From Stercorarius parasiticus (taxonomy: Eukaryota; Chordata; Aves; Charadriiformes; Stercorariidae), in the NCBI GenBank assembly GCA_013396915.1, contig VWZL01000298.1, forward strand, positions 968,695-1,032,694: a stretch of DNA of 64,000 nt, in the 5' to 3' direction. A model generated the notes under the pieces. The model was not told the origin of the DNA, did not search any database, and saw nothing but the letters and a program-made list of their open reading frames with translations. A program made the position numbers and the translations under genes. Positions 49,905 through 63,769 of this stretch are shown here, one piece after another (the stretch's first letter is position 1; each line of letters starts with the position of its first letter).

Positions 49905-50017
49905 CAAGGGTAACACCCGTTACCCCGAGCAAAGCCATTCAGGAGGGATGCTCGGGCTAATGAAGTGTCGGCTGTGAACAACTGCTGCTGAAGTGACTGA
50001 CTTAATAGTTGTTCACA
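49905..50017. repeat. Cluster of three inverted repeats
   Basis: Three perfect inverted repeats follow one another. First, GGTAAC/GTTACC with a 4-nt centre lies at about 49908-49923. Second, CCCGAGC (49924-49930) pairs with GCTCGGG (49950-49956). Third, TGTGAACAACT (49973-49983) pairs with AGTTGTTCACA (50007-50017). Together they could fold the stretch into three consecutive hairpins. The sequence is also richer in CpG than its surroundings. Origin unknown: a structured RNA, the end of an ancient transposon, or chance are all possible. Confidence 0.7.
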
Positions 50018-50214
50018 ACAAGCACAGCAACCAAACCTATTGCAATTATTCCACTCAGTATAAAACGTACCCATGTTTATCCTAAGGGACCTAACTTCAG
50101 CCCAAATTCAACAAATTATTTGACCTGTGGTTCAGACTAATTACCGCACTAAAAAGATGTTTTTCATCCTGCCTTCAGGCAAGAGCTGCATTTTGGCCAT
50201 GTTATGGGACCAAG

Positions 50215-50541
50215 CAGCACGGCACAAGGAGAGCCGGTGCGTTGAACCAGTTAATGCTGAGGACCTGAACTCCTCGATATACACATTTCCAGCGGTTTTA
50301 CCCTAATCCCACTCCAGTCTGGTTGTGGCACTGAATATCTATCAGCTGCTGCAGCACACGGTGTGTACTCTGGAGCGTGTCGTATCCCCAGCTCAGCTTC
50401 AGCTGGAAGGCAGCCCCCAGGCTCACCCTGAGTGGGGAGAACCGAAGTGCAGAAACAGGGGTCAGCCGGGGATTTGCTCTTGATCAAAATTAATACACTA
50501 ATGTAGATATAGCCTAAGTGGACCCCTGGATTTCCTTGCAT
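50215..50541 (-). repeat. Possible ancient, unidentified repeat
   Basis: A patch with more GC and CpG than its flanks, containing a 96-codon minus frame (50251-50541) without recognisable domains. The composition and the 'TAGGCTATATCTACATTAGTG'-like start, beginning GGCTATATCTACATTAGTG on the minus strand near 50515, are reminiscent of old amniote DNA-transposon remnants. I cannot name the family. Confidence 0.25.
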
Positions 50542-53500
50542 TCAGCCTTACTTTATGTGATTTCTGTGTCCTTCACTGATGTCCTTAACAAGAATTTAGG
50601 CAAGAATTATTGGGAGTAAATCTCCAGAGCCTAATTTATGCAGGCTTAAATCCATGGCTGAAGTGTACCCATAACTTTAGGGCAAATAACCCTATCCAAA
50701 GATATTTGGATATATTACATTCCACTACTACAGTACTACTACTCTTTTCACAGAATTCTTTATCCAGTATCTTATTTCATTTAAACTCAACTGGTTTGCC
50801 CTTCTAACAGATTAGCTCCTTGTTGTCATTCAAGGGAATATTAGCCTTTAAAATAAATAGAGAAGACAATCTATTGTGCAGGGATTTTAAGAATTCTGTA
50901 TGGACCCGTACTGCTAATTCTGCTCAAGTTAATGACTTTAGGGTCTGGTGCAGTTGAAACTCAACCTTTCTTGGTATGTGTGAGAGAAATTTAACTCAGC
51001 AAATTTGAATCCAGACCTCTCCGAGCAAAATACAGTTCTATAGAATGGCCAGCAGGGAAAGAAGGCAATGTTTAGTGCTTCAAAAAAACATTTAAACGTA
51101 GGAGAAGGCAGACAATTCGGTGATTGTCTGCCTTTGCATTTATGGTGAAAAATAACAGACCTTCCCCCATGTTGATTAATGATAATTAATTGAGCAATGT
51201 CTTTTTATCCTTCAAGTATTTTCGTACTGGCCTGAACCTGACAGAGTTCAATATCCTTTAGGTTTGCTTTATCCAAGAATCATGTTCTTAGATGAAAATG
51301 CACAGAATTGGGACATGGCCAAAGTAACATGCATTCATTGTGGGATATTTCTTAGACTATTAATGTTAATTCTAATAACCTTTGTGAATAGAAAATTTTT
51401 TGTAACTATTATTTGCATAGTTTGTGATGAGAATGAGTGTTTCTAACCTAAATTTTAGTGCCCAGTTTGGCATTTAATTCAGTAGATGATTGGCATAGGA
51501 TTTGACTCATTACCTGAAACTATTTGAGATGCTGTCAAGTTTTGCATTAACTACAGTACTCTTATTATTTCCATGACACAACATATTTCTGTGCACTCTG
51601 TGTGTATAGCCTCGATGAGGTACATAATGTTAAGGGGGAATGCAGGCATAAGGGTGCTACTCTTGAAATAAAAGATGTCTAATGAACTAACCTGGGGACC
51701 AGGGCTGCTTCTGACTCTTTGGCGTGAAGTGCTGCATACGTAGCCCACAGGCAAAGCACAGTTTAGATTTTAATTAACTTCTGTTGCGTCTCAGCCAGTC
51801 ACTGCTGTGGAAGTAGGTGGGTTCTTCAAATGGAAAGGATCTTGCTCTGAAAGCACATGGATTTGATCCTGATCACGATGGTTTTAAGTAGTGTGAAGAA
51901 TCCAAAATGTGGTTGTCGCTATGACTGCTGTTACACCCCCTGGACTCGGCTTCCCCTGCCTCTAGCGTTGCAGCTCATAGCCTGTTTTCATCTGCCGCTC
52001 TTACAAGCCTTAATCCTGCCCGTTCGTACATCCCTTCATTACACCAAATAATTAAGGCCAGTAAGGTGTTTAATAGCATTATAGGATCAATAATTTTCAG
52101 CAACTTCCCTTGTCTTTTCAGAGTTCTTGCTGCTTTTTCCTCAAATCTAATGTTCCCTTTGAAATCATAATAAATGATGCTTCTTTTCCAACATAAACTT
52201 AATCTCCTTTGAAGAATCAGTGATTAGAAAAAAATTATCCCAGAGAAGCAGTGTAGCAATGTTATTTATGCAAATAAAATAAATCCCCAGAAACAGATAT
52301 TTACGGGAATATTACCCTAAAATCAGAATTTTCTCAGGAAATGATATCTCATTACACTATGTCGTTCTTGATCAACATGTCCTGTGTTTGAGCAAAAAGG
52401 TGGCAGCTCAAATATTAAAATCAGTCACTACAAATATATCAGCTTTACTTGCCCTACAAAGCATCATCATATCTAGTATTATTTAGGGTTTTTTGCAGAA
52501 AATACAGAAACCATGATAAACCAAATTTGGCATTTGATTCTCTTTCCAAGCAACTTGATAGAAACTTTTCCCTTTGAATTCAGTACTGCAGAATTTTTTT
52601 TTATTTTTTTTGTGCGATACTGATGACTTATACAGGCAATATCTCCTGCGTGGATCTTACAAAAAAAGGTTCAGGGTAACTGATAAACTGGGGATTGCTC
52701 CATTAAATGAATTTCTGTCCTTTTTCCCTGGGGTGTTATTTCTTTCCTTACACGTGTATTTTATATTGTTTATGGTCCTTGAGTTAAAATTCAACTGAAG
52801 TTCATTCTATTGCCATTTCATGTTCGTCTTTGAAGATCTTAACAAACTGTTGCAAGACTGCCTTATTGAAGGGATTTGCATTGGACTAAATTTGTAAATC
52901 AACCCTAAAATTTCCCTATGTTGAAAGACTTTCAGGCAGTGAGTGCACAGTCATAGTCACTGAGTTGTTCCCTGGTCTCTCCTGCTTCTAGTCACATTTC
53001 TATATTCTTCCTTTCTTCTTTCTTTTTTTTTTTTTGGTCTCTAGCAGATTGTAAGGTCATATGCAAAGCAGACAACTAATGGTCACTGCTGTAAGAACTG
53101 ACTTCAGCCCAATCTTCCTCTGTGAAGTGGGCTGTAATGCTCTTGCTCTTCCAATCATGAAAGGCAGCAAGTGCTCTTTTATAAATCTTCCCAAGCAGGC
53201 AAGAACTCCCGTTCCAGGCGTTTAACTGTCATTAGTGAGAAAAGTGTACTGATTGAAAGGAAACTTTTTTTTTTTTTTTTTTTTAGCGATAGCATGCTAT
53301 TTATAATAAATTGTCTGGAAGGAAAGGAAAAAGAGAATTAAAACCTCTTGACGTTAAGAGCTGGTTATTGAGCTTTCGACCTGGGAATGCTTTAATAAAA
53401 TACCTTCCAAGGTTTTGGTGGTACTAACACTTAAGCACATGATTACCTACTCTGTTAGTTCTATGGAAATCAGTAAGATATCCTATAATGCACCTGTTTA

Positions 53501-55900
53501 TAGGAGCTTTATAGCTACCTACATCTACAGGCATTTTCCTGTACTCTGTATCTGAGTAGCGATTGAGTATTTGCATTACCTTTAAACATATGGAGTAATT
53601 AGATGTTGTTTGATCACAGACACTTGTCAAAATGTTAGGAATATTAACAGTAATTTGAAGTCGAAGGACTTTTTTCTGGTTTAGGACAAATAATACCCAG
53701 GAGAGTTTTTTGGGTTGCTGAAAAGAGGCAATTGTTTAGGAATATCAAACAGCTGCATGTTTGTTTTAGATCGCAAGGTGTCTATTATTATTAAGTGACT
53801 CACTTTCACTTTGTGGGAACAGATGAGGAAACTAGCTTTCAGAGAAATGAGAACTCACAAGCATGAGCAGGGAACTGATCCACAGTTCTCTTCACCTGTT
53901 GCCATCAGGTCCAGAAAGGAAAATTATATTGTGAACTGCTTTCTGCATTACGTATTCATAGTCTCTGGCCAGCAATGTATCTGAGCATTTGAAAAACTCC
54001 CTGGGAATTTACCAATGGCAAGGGAGGGGAAAAAAAATTCTGATTGCTTCCTCAGTATAGCATTAAAAGCTGCCATGGAAAGAACTGAGTCTGCATCACT
54101 CCAACCTAGTCTTCCAGCTGTAAGCCTTTTCCCAGGCAGAGGTGGTTTATTTTTCTGACTTACAAATGTACCTAATTAAAGCTGAAGAATCAATCCATCC
54201 TTCCCTGTCTACGAAGACAATGCAATATATGATATGAGAGTCTCATAGAGGGTAATACTAATATGCAAAACAGGTTGGTTTTTTCCTTTCTGTCCTCCAG
54301 TTTGAAGTTTTAGTCAGGAACGGTGACTGCAGACAAAGGGAGTTCCTACTGTTTCCCCCTATTTTTTACCAAAAGTGCAGAGACTCTGACTGCAGAGAAA
54401 TGCTCATTCCCCTCTGCTCCCGTGCCAATCTGCCGTTCTTCAGCACCGCATCTTGTCACGTCATGAAAAGTGTGAATCAGGGAGGCTGTACCACGACACG
54501 GAGAGCAGGAGGTTTAGCAAACAGAAGCTTTGTTTCTTTCCTGCAATTTTTGAGGCTTGTTTCAGCAAGTTACTCTTTATTCAGTACCTACTACCACTCA
54601 GAGAAATCGCCAGAGAGAAACTATCACACACGTAACGCTCTATATATCATACCTTTACTGTACTTTTCAGAGGATGGGGTATAAACATTCAGTCAGGTGT
54701 TGGGAACTGAGGATATGGTATCACATAAAAAGCCAGTTTTTACCTCTGAGAGGAAACAAGTGCAATTCTATTGATAAATTGCAGTCATATTTCCTATACC
54801 ATGCAATCATTATGACTTTTATGGAGCCCAGCTATAGAATAGCAGTCAAAATGCCAGCAAGTCCACTCATAAATGTTTGAATGCTCTTGTGGGATATTTT
54901 CACTGGATTAGCTGCAACTACAATTAAAATAGTACTTGTCCTCATGTTAAATTGGATTATATTTGAATTTTTAAAGCAATTATCTCAAATACCAATTTTA
55001 TTGCCTGAGCTAGCATGCAATTAAATGATTGTGTAGTATCACATCAAGACTGCAATCCTAAGTGATTGAAACAAGAAAAACAAACATATTTTTGCACAAC
55101 TTCTACAATTAATGATAATATAGTAAGAAAGTTAAAGAATTTTCATTTTCCCTTGATGTACTTGAAAATGATCAAGTAGAAAAACTTGATTCACTTTATA
55201 CTGTATAAAAATACAGAAAAGGGCAACATTAATTTTATGAGGCAATGTTAAAACTCAACTCGTTGGGAAATTAACCCATACCCTTATACAGCAGAATCTG
55301 GATTTGCTGTTGCTGACATTTCTGGATTCTTCTTTCTGAAACAGTGTAAGTGGACCATCATCTTAAGCAATCATCTCTTAAAAGGAACATTCTTTCCAAT
55401 TGTAATCCCATATTTCATCTGTTACTATGAGAAAACGGCTGGGAAAATTATGGTGGATCACTGCCATTGCCATTTAGAAATGTAAGATCTGTTTTACACA
55501 TGCACATTCGAAATCTTTGTTTTTAAAACACAGATGCCATACACTGATGAAAACTTAAGACTTCATCTTCCAAATCTGGCTTTTGGTTTAAATGTTTCCA
55601 AAATCCAAATTCTTTTTCTTTTTCTTCTGGTAAACATTTCAATATTAGCTCTCATTTAAAATTGGTTACCCGGAACTTTATTTTAAACGCATATGACCTC
55701 AGCAAAATAAAGCAGCCTCTGCTTCACATTTCAGCTAAAGAAGTTTATAAACTAGCAGGCTTTCAGTAATTAACTTCCTCTATTAGTGTATTTTTAGCAG
55801 TTCACAAAGCTCACAGTCCAATTAAAGAACATTTCGTTTTGTTTTGTTTTAGCAAAGAATTTTAGGAGACAGTTTTATTTACATATTCCAGTACGTATTT
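50542..55900. other. AT-rich unique sequence, no gene recognised
   Basis: Contains a pyrimidine-rich run ending GGTCTCTAG (about 53005-53044), which resembles a splice acceptor but has no supported exon after it. A run of 20 T lies at 53265-53284. About 54880-55030 is AT-rich with many ATTA/TAAT cores of the kind common in homeodomain-bound conserved elements. Conservation cannot be judged from one sequence. A (GTTTT)n run lies at about 55843-55857. Confidence 0.4.
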
Positions 55901-56559
55901 CATAGAGTCATAGAATCATAGAATGGTTCAGGTTGGAAGGGACCTTAAAGATCACCTAGTTCCAACCCCCCTGCCATGGGCAGGGACACCTCCCACTAGA
56001 CCAGGCTGCTCAAAGCCCCATCCAGCCTGGCCTTGAACGCTTCCAGGGATGGGGCATCCACAGCTTCTCTGGGCAACCTGTTCCAGTGCCTCACCACCCT
56101 CACAGTAAAGAATTTCTTCCTAATATCTGATCTAAATCTGCCCTCTTTCAGTTTAAAACCATTTACCCTGTGTCCTATTGCTATACTCCCTGATAAAGAG
56201 TCCCTCTCCATCTTTCTTGTAGGCCCCCTTTAGGTACTGGAAGGCCGCTATAAGGTCTCCCTGGAGCCTTCTCTTCTCCAGGCTGAACAACCCCAACTCT
56301 CTCAGCCTGTCCTCATAGCACAGGTGCTCCAGCCCTCTGATCATCTTCATGGTCCTCCTCTGGACCATGTCCTTCCTGTGCTGAGGGCTCCAGAGCTGGA
56401 TGCAGTACTCCAGGTGGGGTCTCACAAAATCAGAGTAGAGAGGTGATTCCACCTCCCTCGACCTGCTGGCCACACTTCTCTTGATGCAGCCCAGGATATG
56501 GCTGGCTTTCTGGGCTGCAAGCACACTGTGCCAGCTCATGTTGAGCTTCTCATCCACCA
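55901..56559 (-). mobile_element. CR1 LINE, 5'-truncated, minus strand
   Basis: The 3' end is at 55901-55924, with CATAGAGT, CATAGAAT, CATAGAAT octamers followed by the CR1 3' UTR. The minus-strand frame at 56153-56560 begins MVDEKLNMSWHSVLAAQKAS and contains SPLYSDFVRPHLEYCIQLWS and MKMIRGLEHLCYEDRLRELG. A second, overlapping frame (55996-56211) continues with FRSDIRKKFFTVRVVRHWNR and ends near the natural C-terminus. The two frames differ in phase, so one frameshift separates them. Only the C-terminal part of ORF2 and the 3' UTR are present. It is closely related to the 33.6-kb stub. Confidence 0.96.
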
Positions 56560-59500
56560 TTTGCCTTTTTTATAATAAAATCGTGTTATTTAGTCATGGT
56601 CCAGCCTAAAATCCAATATGATTGTGAGATCTTTTTCTACAGCACCACTGCCCTGCCTGTTGTTCATCACCTAAATGTGTGTAGATGCTATTGTGCCACA
56701 AAGGATATAGATGCTTAGTTTTTCTCAGATCCTTTTGATTTCTAAGCCTGCTCTTGAATGTGTTGACAATAGCACTGTCTGCAAATTTACCGAGTGTAGT
56801 CCTTATTCTACAGTCCAGATAACTTCTGGAATTAGTGAAAAGGACATGGGTGAATCAAAACTTTTTGCAGTTATCCCATTAGATACATTGGTTAGTTTTG
56901 ACACTGAACCATTCATAAACTGGAAAACCATATTCAGAAAGGTGTTTTCACACACGTATCTTGTAATTTAATTTATGCAGCTATGTTACCTTAGTTTCTC
57001 CAGTTACCGTTGTGATATCAAAAGGGTATTACTGTACCAAAAGAAGAAAACACATTTTTGAGTTTTCAAATGTAATGCCTTTATTGCTTATGTTAAATTA
57101 AAGACAGCCCTTATGAGAAGTTAGGGCATTTTATCAATTTTTAAAAGGAAGCACTTTAGCTACTGTGTACACAAAGCATCACTAACTATTTAACTGAAAA
57201 AAATAATCTATATATGTGGTTTAAAGAAATGAAGATGCATCATTTAATCTTCATTGCCCTCTTGCAGGATTTCAGTCAGGAAACTGTTCAGCCATACAGA
57301 TTTCATTACTGAAATCAATGGAACCATCAGTTTGTGTAAAAGCTTCTTGCATAGGAACAAAAAGGCAAGATTAGCTTTCTTTTTTTTTATTTTTTTTTTT
57401 AAAACACTGTTTTTGCTTTGTCACTTTTCTACATCGTTTTCTCTCTACAGACTCATCAGGCTCCCTCTGGTGGCTCCCTAACAAAACCATTGCTGCGCTT
57501 AGGGCCACACACAAAGCCACAAATTAAAGACTGATTTCATTAGCACTTCTTTCTCCAATAATAATTAAGAAACTATAAATTTATTCAAGTATAAGGCTTT
57601 GTGTAGCCTACTGTTGTGTAATCTAAACGATAATGTGCTTTCTGAGCTAAAAATATTTGAAAAATACATTAGGGTTTGTTTTTTTTTTTTTCTCGAATTC
57701 TGTCAGGGTTTGGAAAGTGAGAAATAGATGATACAGATGACCAGTAGGTTAATATCCCATAATATAGCTATTAGTGATCTAAATAGAACATATGAATCTA
57801 TAAATTCAGTTAATTGACTTCTAATTTCTCTTTTTATCCAGGCAACATTCTTTGATTCTCTGCATGTGTCATACTCTCTCTCAGCTGACAATCTCTTCTA
57901 GCTCAAGTGTGGACGCGGATTTTCTCTTGATCCCAGGGATATTGCAAACTAGCATGGGAGAATTGCTGGATGAAATCTCAGTAGATATTGCTCTCTTTTG
58001 AGCTGATAGCCAACCAATTTTAACATTATCATTTATTTTTAAAGGATTTCTTTAAATCTTTCCATGATCAATATCAGGAAAAGTCACCTCTAAAGGCACA
58101 AGAAAAAGAAGCTATCTATTTTTAAAATTTGAGTATCAGTATTAATAATTATAATGTCATGAGGGGTTTTGATGACAAAAAGAAGGCACAAATTCTCTTG
58201 CTCCATCTTAGGGCTGGTGACACAAAGGACCGGGGCTGTGTGCAGGACTAAAAGGGACACCAAAAGGCACACAGTGTGCAAACTCCACCATTGCATCTAC
58301 TTTCAATGCTTCTTTAAGACAGCTTGTATGATCGTCTGAATTGACTAAAAATGATCATTGTACATCAAGGCACACTGCTGTTTTTCTTCCAGGAGGACAA
58401 GCATAGGCAATCTTTGTATTTCGGATCAACCTTATTCTCTAAAGTCCCTCCACCAGGTGGACACCTGTGAATCTGAACTGCCTCCAGCAAGGGTTTCCAG
58501 TCTTCAAATATTAAGAAGTGTCTGCAAAAGGAAAGAGAATAAACTGTTTTCCATATCCACAGGTCAGAAAGGAGCATGCTTAAATTGCTGCACTAGAAAT
58601 ATAAGTTAACAAGAGCAAAGTGCTTTCTGATTGCAAGTTATAGCTGAGCGCTAAAGAAGAGCATCTACAAAGGTAGTGGGGTTTCCAACAGTGGTGTTTT
58701 TTAAGGATAAATAGGTATTTATGAAGATTGGTTATACATAATTAATCGTTCTTCTTTCTGATTTCTGTTTGCCTTCTGAGATGCAGGGCAGTTACATTAG
58801 GAACTCCTCCAGCAGAACCCTCATTCACGGTGCTCTGCACGTACCCAGCGAGTCTTGGGAGGTGAAGGAAGGGAAGACAACCTCTCCAATATTTTCGGTA
58901 AACTTCAAATACATTCTGAGTAATAACATCTCCCATGAACTTACAGAACAATGAAAAATAGAATCAGTCTAATGATCCAGACTCTGAACGAAGCCTTCTC
59001 CTGGAGCAAATTAAAATACCGGACAACTGTGCCTGAATCAAGGAGGACCCACTCAGGCAGTTACCAAAATCAAGCTGGCTGGCTCAAACAAAATCAAGCT
59101 TGAGCTGCCTCCATCCACTGCAATAAAAGAAAGTGTCACTAATTAGCTGAAGGTAAAACCAGTCTCTGTTCTATCATCAGAAAAATGATGAGAACTGGAA
59201 AAAGCCAAAACCCAGAAAGCTGACACCAGCACTGAAATCTGGCTTCTGCAAGACCTTTAGTTAACATCTATGGCGGCAAGTACGGACTGATTTTTCTGTG
59301 TTGAGTTTTTCGTTTTGATGTCTGTATTTTAATGATGTCCTTTCCCTGAATTCTGACACAAACAAAGTTGTAACAGTAGTAAGGTGACACACAGCACAAA
59401 AATCTGTAAAAGAAAGTAACTTTCTAGTCATCCCCAGAACTTCCTAACTGAAGTTAATTTTGTCAGGCTATTTAACTAGAAGATGGAAAACATGTTTTGT

Positions 59501-60143
59501 AAAGCAGTCAGGATCTGTTGGTAATTCAAATAATAGTAATTCTAATGAAGACTATTAAATCCGCCTTAGAGTTTTCTCTTCCTGCCTCACAGTTTATATG
59601 ACAACAGTCTGCCATATAAAATTAACAGAAATAGTGAACTAGCAGTTTTTGTCTACAAAAAAGCCTGGTTTTCTCTGCTACATCTGCACAAGTCCTTTGC
59701 GTAGTTATGGAAGTATAGTTGTACCATTTTCCTAGAAAATATAAATCTCTGTTTATATAGGTATCCATATAAAAAAATGTTAATATTCCAAGAGCAATCA
59801 GAATCACATAAACCACTCACTTTTTAGACATGATAGCTGCAGAAAAATGGCAATTCCCTCATACTTTTTCTTGCACAGTTGTATTTGGAGCCATCTCCAG
59901 GCTCCTCAGCAATGTGGACAAATTGAGTTTTGCTTCCCTAGGCTGGGGAAGATGACGGTCAAGGCAGGGCCAGGATGTTGCTGACACACGAGCCCTTTCC
60001 GAGCAGCTACAGAGAGCCTGAGAAAGCCAGGGGAGCCTCTTCACTGCCTTTGGCAACTGTTTGCTTTGCCTGTCTCTGGAGCTGACTCCTGGTTGCTTTA
60101 CCAGCTGTACACAGCTGTTTCAGCAGCAGTCATGCCTTACAAG
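56560..60143. other. AT-rich unique sequence, no gene recognised
   Basis: T-rich homopolymer runs occur at about 57380-57400 and 57678-57692. Short frames overlap on both strands at 58090-58954, none recognised. No mobile element called. Confidence 0.4.
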
Positions 60144-60665
60144 TGTTATGGTTTGAGAAACCCACAACAATTTATTGTTGTTTAGGCGATTAGTCTATCA
60201 CATAATGAGCCCTTCCCACCCGGGAAAGGGAATCGGGAAAAAACAAGGAAACACAAGGGCTGAAATATGAAGAGATTTAATGGGATAAGTCTAAAAAATT
60301 AACATTAATAATACTAAAAAAACAGTATTGATCCTGATACCAATATAAAATAGACAAGGATTATACTCAGCCAATTCCATCAGCAGGAAGCTGTGCACTC
60401 CCGGCAGTGGATAGCAAATGTCGGACACTGTGAGCGCAAGAGCTTTGGGAGGAAGGGGAGGGATCAGTGGTCCAGCAGCGGGGCAAGAAGTCTCTGGGCC
60501 GCCAACCATCAAGTGCGAGAGAGCAAGAGAGAACACTACACAGCAAACTTTCCAATTTATATGGAATGTGATGTTCATGGTATGAAATAATGCTGTTGGC
60601 CAGCTTGGGTCAAGTGCCCAGGTCTTGCTCCTCCTCATCCCTGCACCTGGCAAGGCTCGAAAACA
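60144..60665 (-). mobile_element. Solo LTR of an avian ERVL-type endogenous retrovirus
   Basis: On the minus strand the element runs from TGTTTTCGAGCC (60665 downward) to ...CAAACCATAACA (ending 60144), with the TG...CA ends expected of an LTR. Landmarks in order are CTTGCCAGGTGCAGGGATGA, the CCAAGCTGGCC and ATTTCATACCATG block shared by avian ERVL LTRs, a TATA-like ATATAAAT (plus coordinates 60555-60562), an internal T-rich segment, and AATAAA (plus 60171-60176) about 27 bp from the 3' end. Only non-coding LTR sequence is seen. There is no adjacent gag, pol or env, no polypurine tract, and no clear 5-bp target duplication (ACAAG versus CTGAG). It is therefore an old solo LTR or one with eroded edges. 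Family assignment is from memory of the consensus pattern. Confidence 0.75.
60555..60562 (-). promoter_or_regulatory. TATA-like box of the LTR
   Basis: ATATAAAT on the minus strand inside the U3-like part of the solo LTR. It would direct transcription toward lower coordinates. Activity unknown. Confidence 0.35.
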
Positions 60666-63600
60666 CTGAGACCTTGAATCCCACCTCTGGCTATGAAGTA
60701 AATGTTTTCACAAATTCAGACACTCGAGTCTTCTAAAAGTGCAGTTTTCCCAAGCATTAGAAGAGAAATTAATCCTGTGTCACTCAAACCAGGACACCAG
60801 GTTAGCTCTTTCTGCTGTGATCTCTTTCAGCGTAGGTAACTTCGATGTTTCCCACATGGCTGAGGTATCTTCTCTAGCTTGTATTTCTATTTTTCCTATA
60901 TGGGAGCATGAAGTTCATTTTACAGAACTTAACCCTTTCTATTCTTGCCCTACTACCTTGAACCAGTCAGATGCCCATTTTCTGAAGCTTCTTGAAGGTA
61001 GACCAAGCGTCCATTTAAATGACTTCTGCAGATGCTCTGCCCATGACCTGGATATCTGCTGTACTCTCCTGAGTTTTATGAGACTTGCTCCGTTGTGCTG
61101 TATTTTATTGCAAGTGTTCATCAAAATACCCTTGATTCTGTCACATCAAGAAAAATCAGGTATTGATGCTCTGTTTTAACTAATACACAGTTGTGCTTTT
61201 ATGCACAGGCAAGTTGCTTCTGCAGCCAACACTAAAAAGCATCCCATGGCGTAATTGTCATAAATCAAGGGAAGCGAAACAAGCAACCCGCTTCAACCAC
61301 TATAAAGCAAAAGCATGTTGCTAGGCCATGGTGATTAGCTTTTGTCATTTTTACAGAGAAAATCACTGGGCATTGAATAAAATATGGGTAAATGTTTTCA
61401 TATATAATTTTTAAGTCATATGTTTAGAATACTGATTTAAAACACTAAATTGTAATTCAAAATACAGATGGGATTTTGGAAACTATAGCTTCAAATTTAA
61501 TTCTCCGCTTTTGATTGCCTGCGTTTTAAAGGCTGTATTACAACCGATATGTAAGAACTGGAGTAGAGAACTAGGAGAAAAAACCAACAGCACAAACTCT
61601 GTGATGGAATGGCAATGTCTCCCAAATGAATAGGGACAGATGTTTACTTCTTGATAAATGTCAGCAAGGAGCAATAAACTTCAGTTTATTAGTGACACCT
61701 CTCCACTACAGGAATCTGAATATAGCAACAACTATGACCTCAGGGTTGCATTATTCCCAAGAACATAGATAGAAGGCGATTTAATGCTTATAGATACTTG
61801 ACTTTTTCCATACTAATAACTTTATAGAAGCTGAATCAAAGGTGGGTTATGAATCATGAGCTTTTGATTTAGCTTTTGAATGGTTTTTAAAGTTCACATC
61901 TGCCTTTGAAATGTGAATTTCTACTCCAGGAACTGTCGTAAAGAAAAACCATGGAGTAGGATTGATGTGACTACTGTGTGTGACCTTGTTTCACAAATAA
62001 ATAAAAAAAGTTGGTCTCGAAAATAAGCCTATTGGCAGCCTTGTGTTTTACAAACAAAACATGACCAAATCTGGAGAATATTTTTGCAGCAAATAGAATG
62101 GGTCAGTCAGCTAAGGGCTGAGTTGTCAAAAGATCTCTGGAATTTTATGGGCTATTCATATGCTTAAATATGAATACGCTTTAAATTGTTTCACTGTAGT
62201 TCGTCCAGGCTGCAGTTTAGAGGCTTGAACCTCAATTCCAGCTTCATCTTCACTACAGGGGAAAAAAACACACAAAAGAATTTATACAGGAGCAGACAGA
62301 TTTTACTGAAACACTTTTCTGAAGAAGAGTTCTATGTATACATACCTAAATTCAGCCTCTGATTTTTGTGCCTCACTTATTCAATGCATCCTAAAAATGA
62401 ACAACTTGACTGTAGCTAAAAAGGGTAGGAAGTGTGTACTAGCATGTGCACTGTTTCTTGTTTCTGAGGAGCTAAGTAAATGTTCACTTTTAAATATAAA
62501 TGTGTTTTACTGACATTATTTTGATTATATGCTTTATTATATATACATTACATAGTAACGAAGACTTTAGTAGTAATAAATATTTTAAATCAATTTCTTG
62601 GATTGTTTAATAATGAGTTCTTTTTCCTGAAACAAAAAAATGCCAGTGTAAGTCAAATATTTTTATTACTGGAACCATACAAAAAATAAGGTACCCAACC
62701 ATTAGAGAGAGCAAAAGGAAGGACATCCTTGTGATGTTTTCTCTCAGTAATATCTTCCTGATAAAGCCACTGAGGAGTAGGCACATAGGTCTAGACTTAA
62801 CTAGGTTCCCTGCTCCTAACTAAACTTACTTAGGTTCACAGCTCCTTTATAGGCTTCTTCCACTATATTTCCCATTGATTGCTATGGAAAGTTATGGAGC
62901 CAAAATACTTTGTTGGAAGTGAGTAATAACATCCGAGAAAGACTGTGGATTCTGGCCATAGACAGAAGAAAATTGCATTGCTCTTGCTGAAGTTCACAGG
63001 CTGTTCTAGTTTAGACAAAAGTTGATCTTTCCATGTCAAAAGATGTTTAGGATTAGATTCAATAAAACTAGATTCAAAGAAATGTGCTTAAGCACAGGCT
63101 TAAGACATCTCTTTTGTAAAAAGATGAAATTTATTTTCCTAAAGTGTGATGTAAATTTTGTACTGATTTTTTTCTCCCATTTTCATATGCGTAATTGTGT
63201 ATTAAATTATATAATTATTTGTACTGGATTCATAAGAACTTTTCTTTTGGAACATTCTATTACATGAAAATTTTAGCAGTTTACTCAGTCTAGATAAGAA
63301 GAACAGTGGATGAAAATGTCAACACCTGTTTTTTTAGTGGCAATCTTAACAGGAAGCATGAGTGCTGTCAACAGGGGAACTTTCCTTAACTGATGTAAAA
63401 GCTGAAGCCTGGAGGTCCATCAGTTTCTTTTCCTATGACAGAAAAGCTACATTATGGTTGTGTTTTCTCTTTTCCCCCCTAATGCTTGGGGCAGTCTTAT
63501 AAGTACTATATATGTTACAACACATACATAACAGAAAAGCAAAACCTGAACTGCAAAACTGTCAATTAAACATCTAAGGGAACGAGTAGAGTCAATGAGC

Positions 63601-63769
63601 CAGATCACTAATGTAATTTTCATGTTGCTTTCCCTTAAAGCTGATTTTGGTTTTGTCTCCAATTTTCCTGCTTACCTGTCTGTAAATCTAATATTCTTTG
63701 GTCCCCTTTCAGGCTATACTGTTCAAAAGATAATATTTCTTAGGAAAACAGAAGTGTGATTGACGAGGA
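60666..63769. other. AT-rich unique sequence, no gene recognised
   Basis: A 146-codon plus frame (60739-61179) with several cysteines lies next to the LTR. It has no recognised domain and no retroviral motif. A 61-codon minus frame overlaps it. Nothing else was recognised. Confidence 0.4.

Noticed and set aside
60739..61179. 146-codon plus frame next to the LTR as possible retroviral coding sequence
   Set aside because: The strand and position do not fit an internal region of the minus-strand element, no retroviral motif is visible, and no polypurine tract adjoins the LTR.
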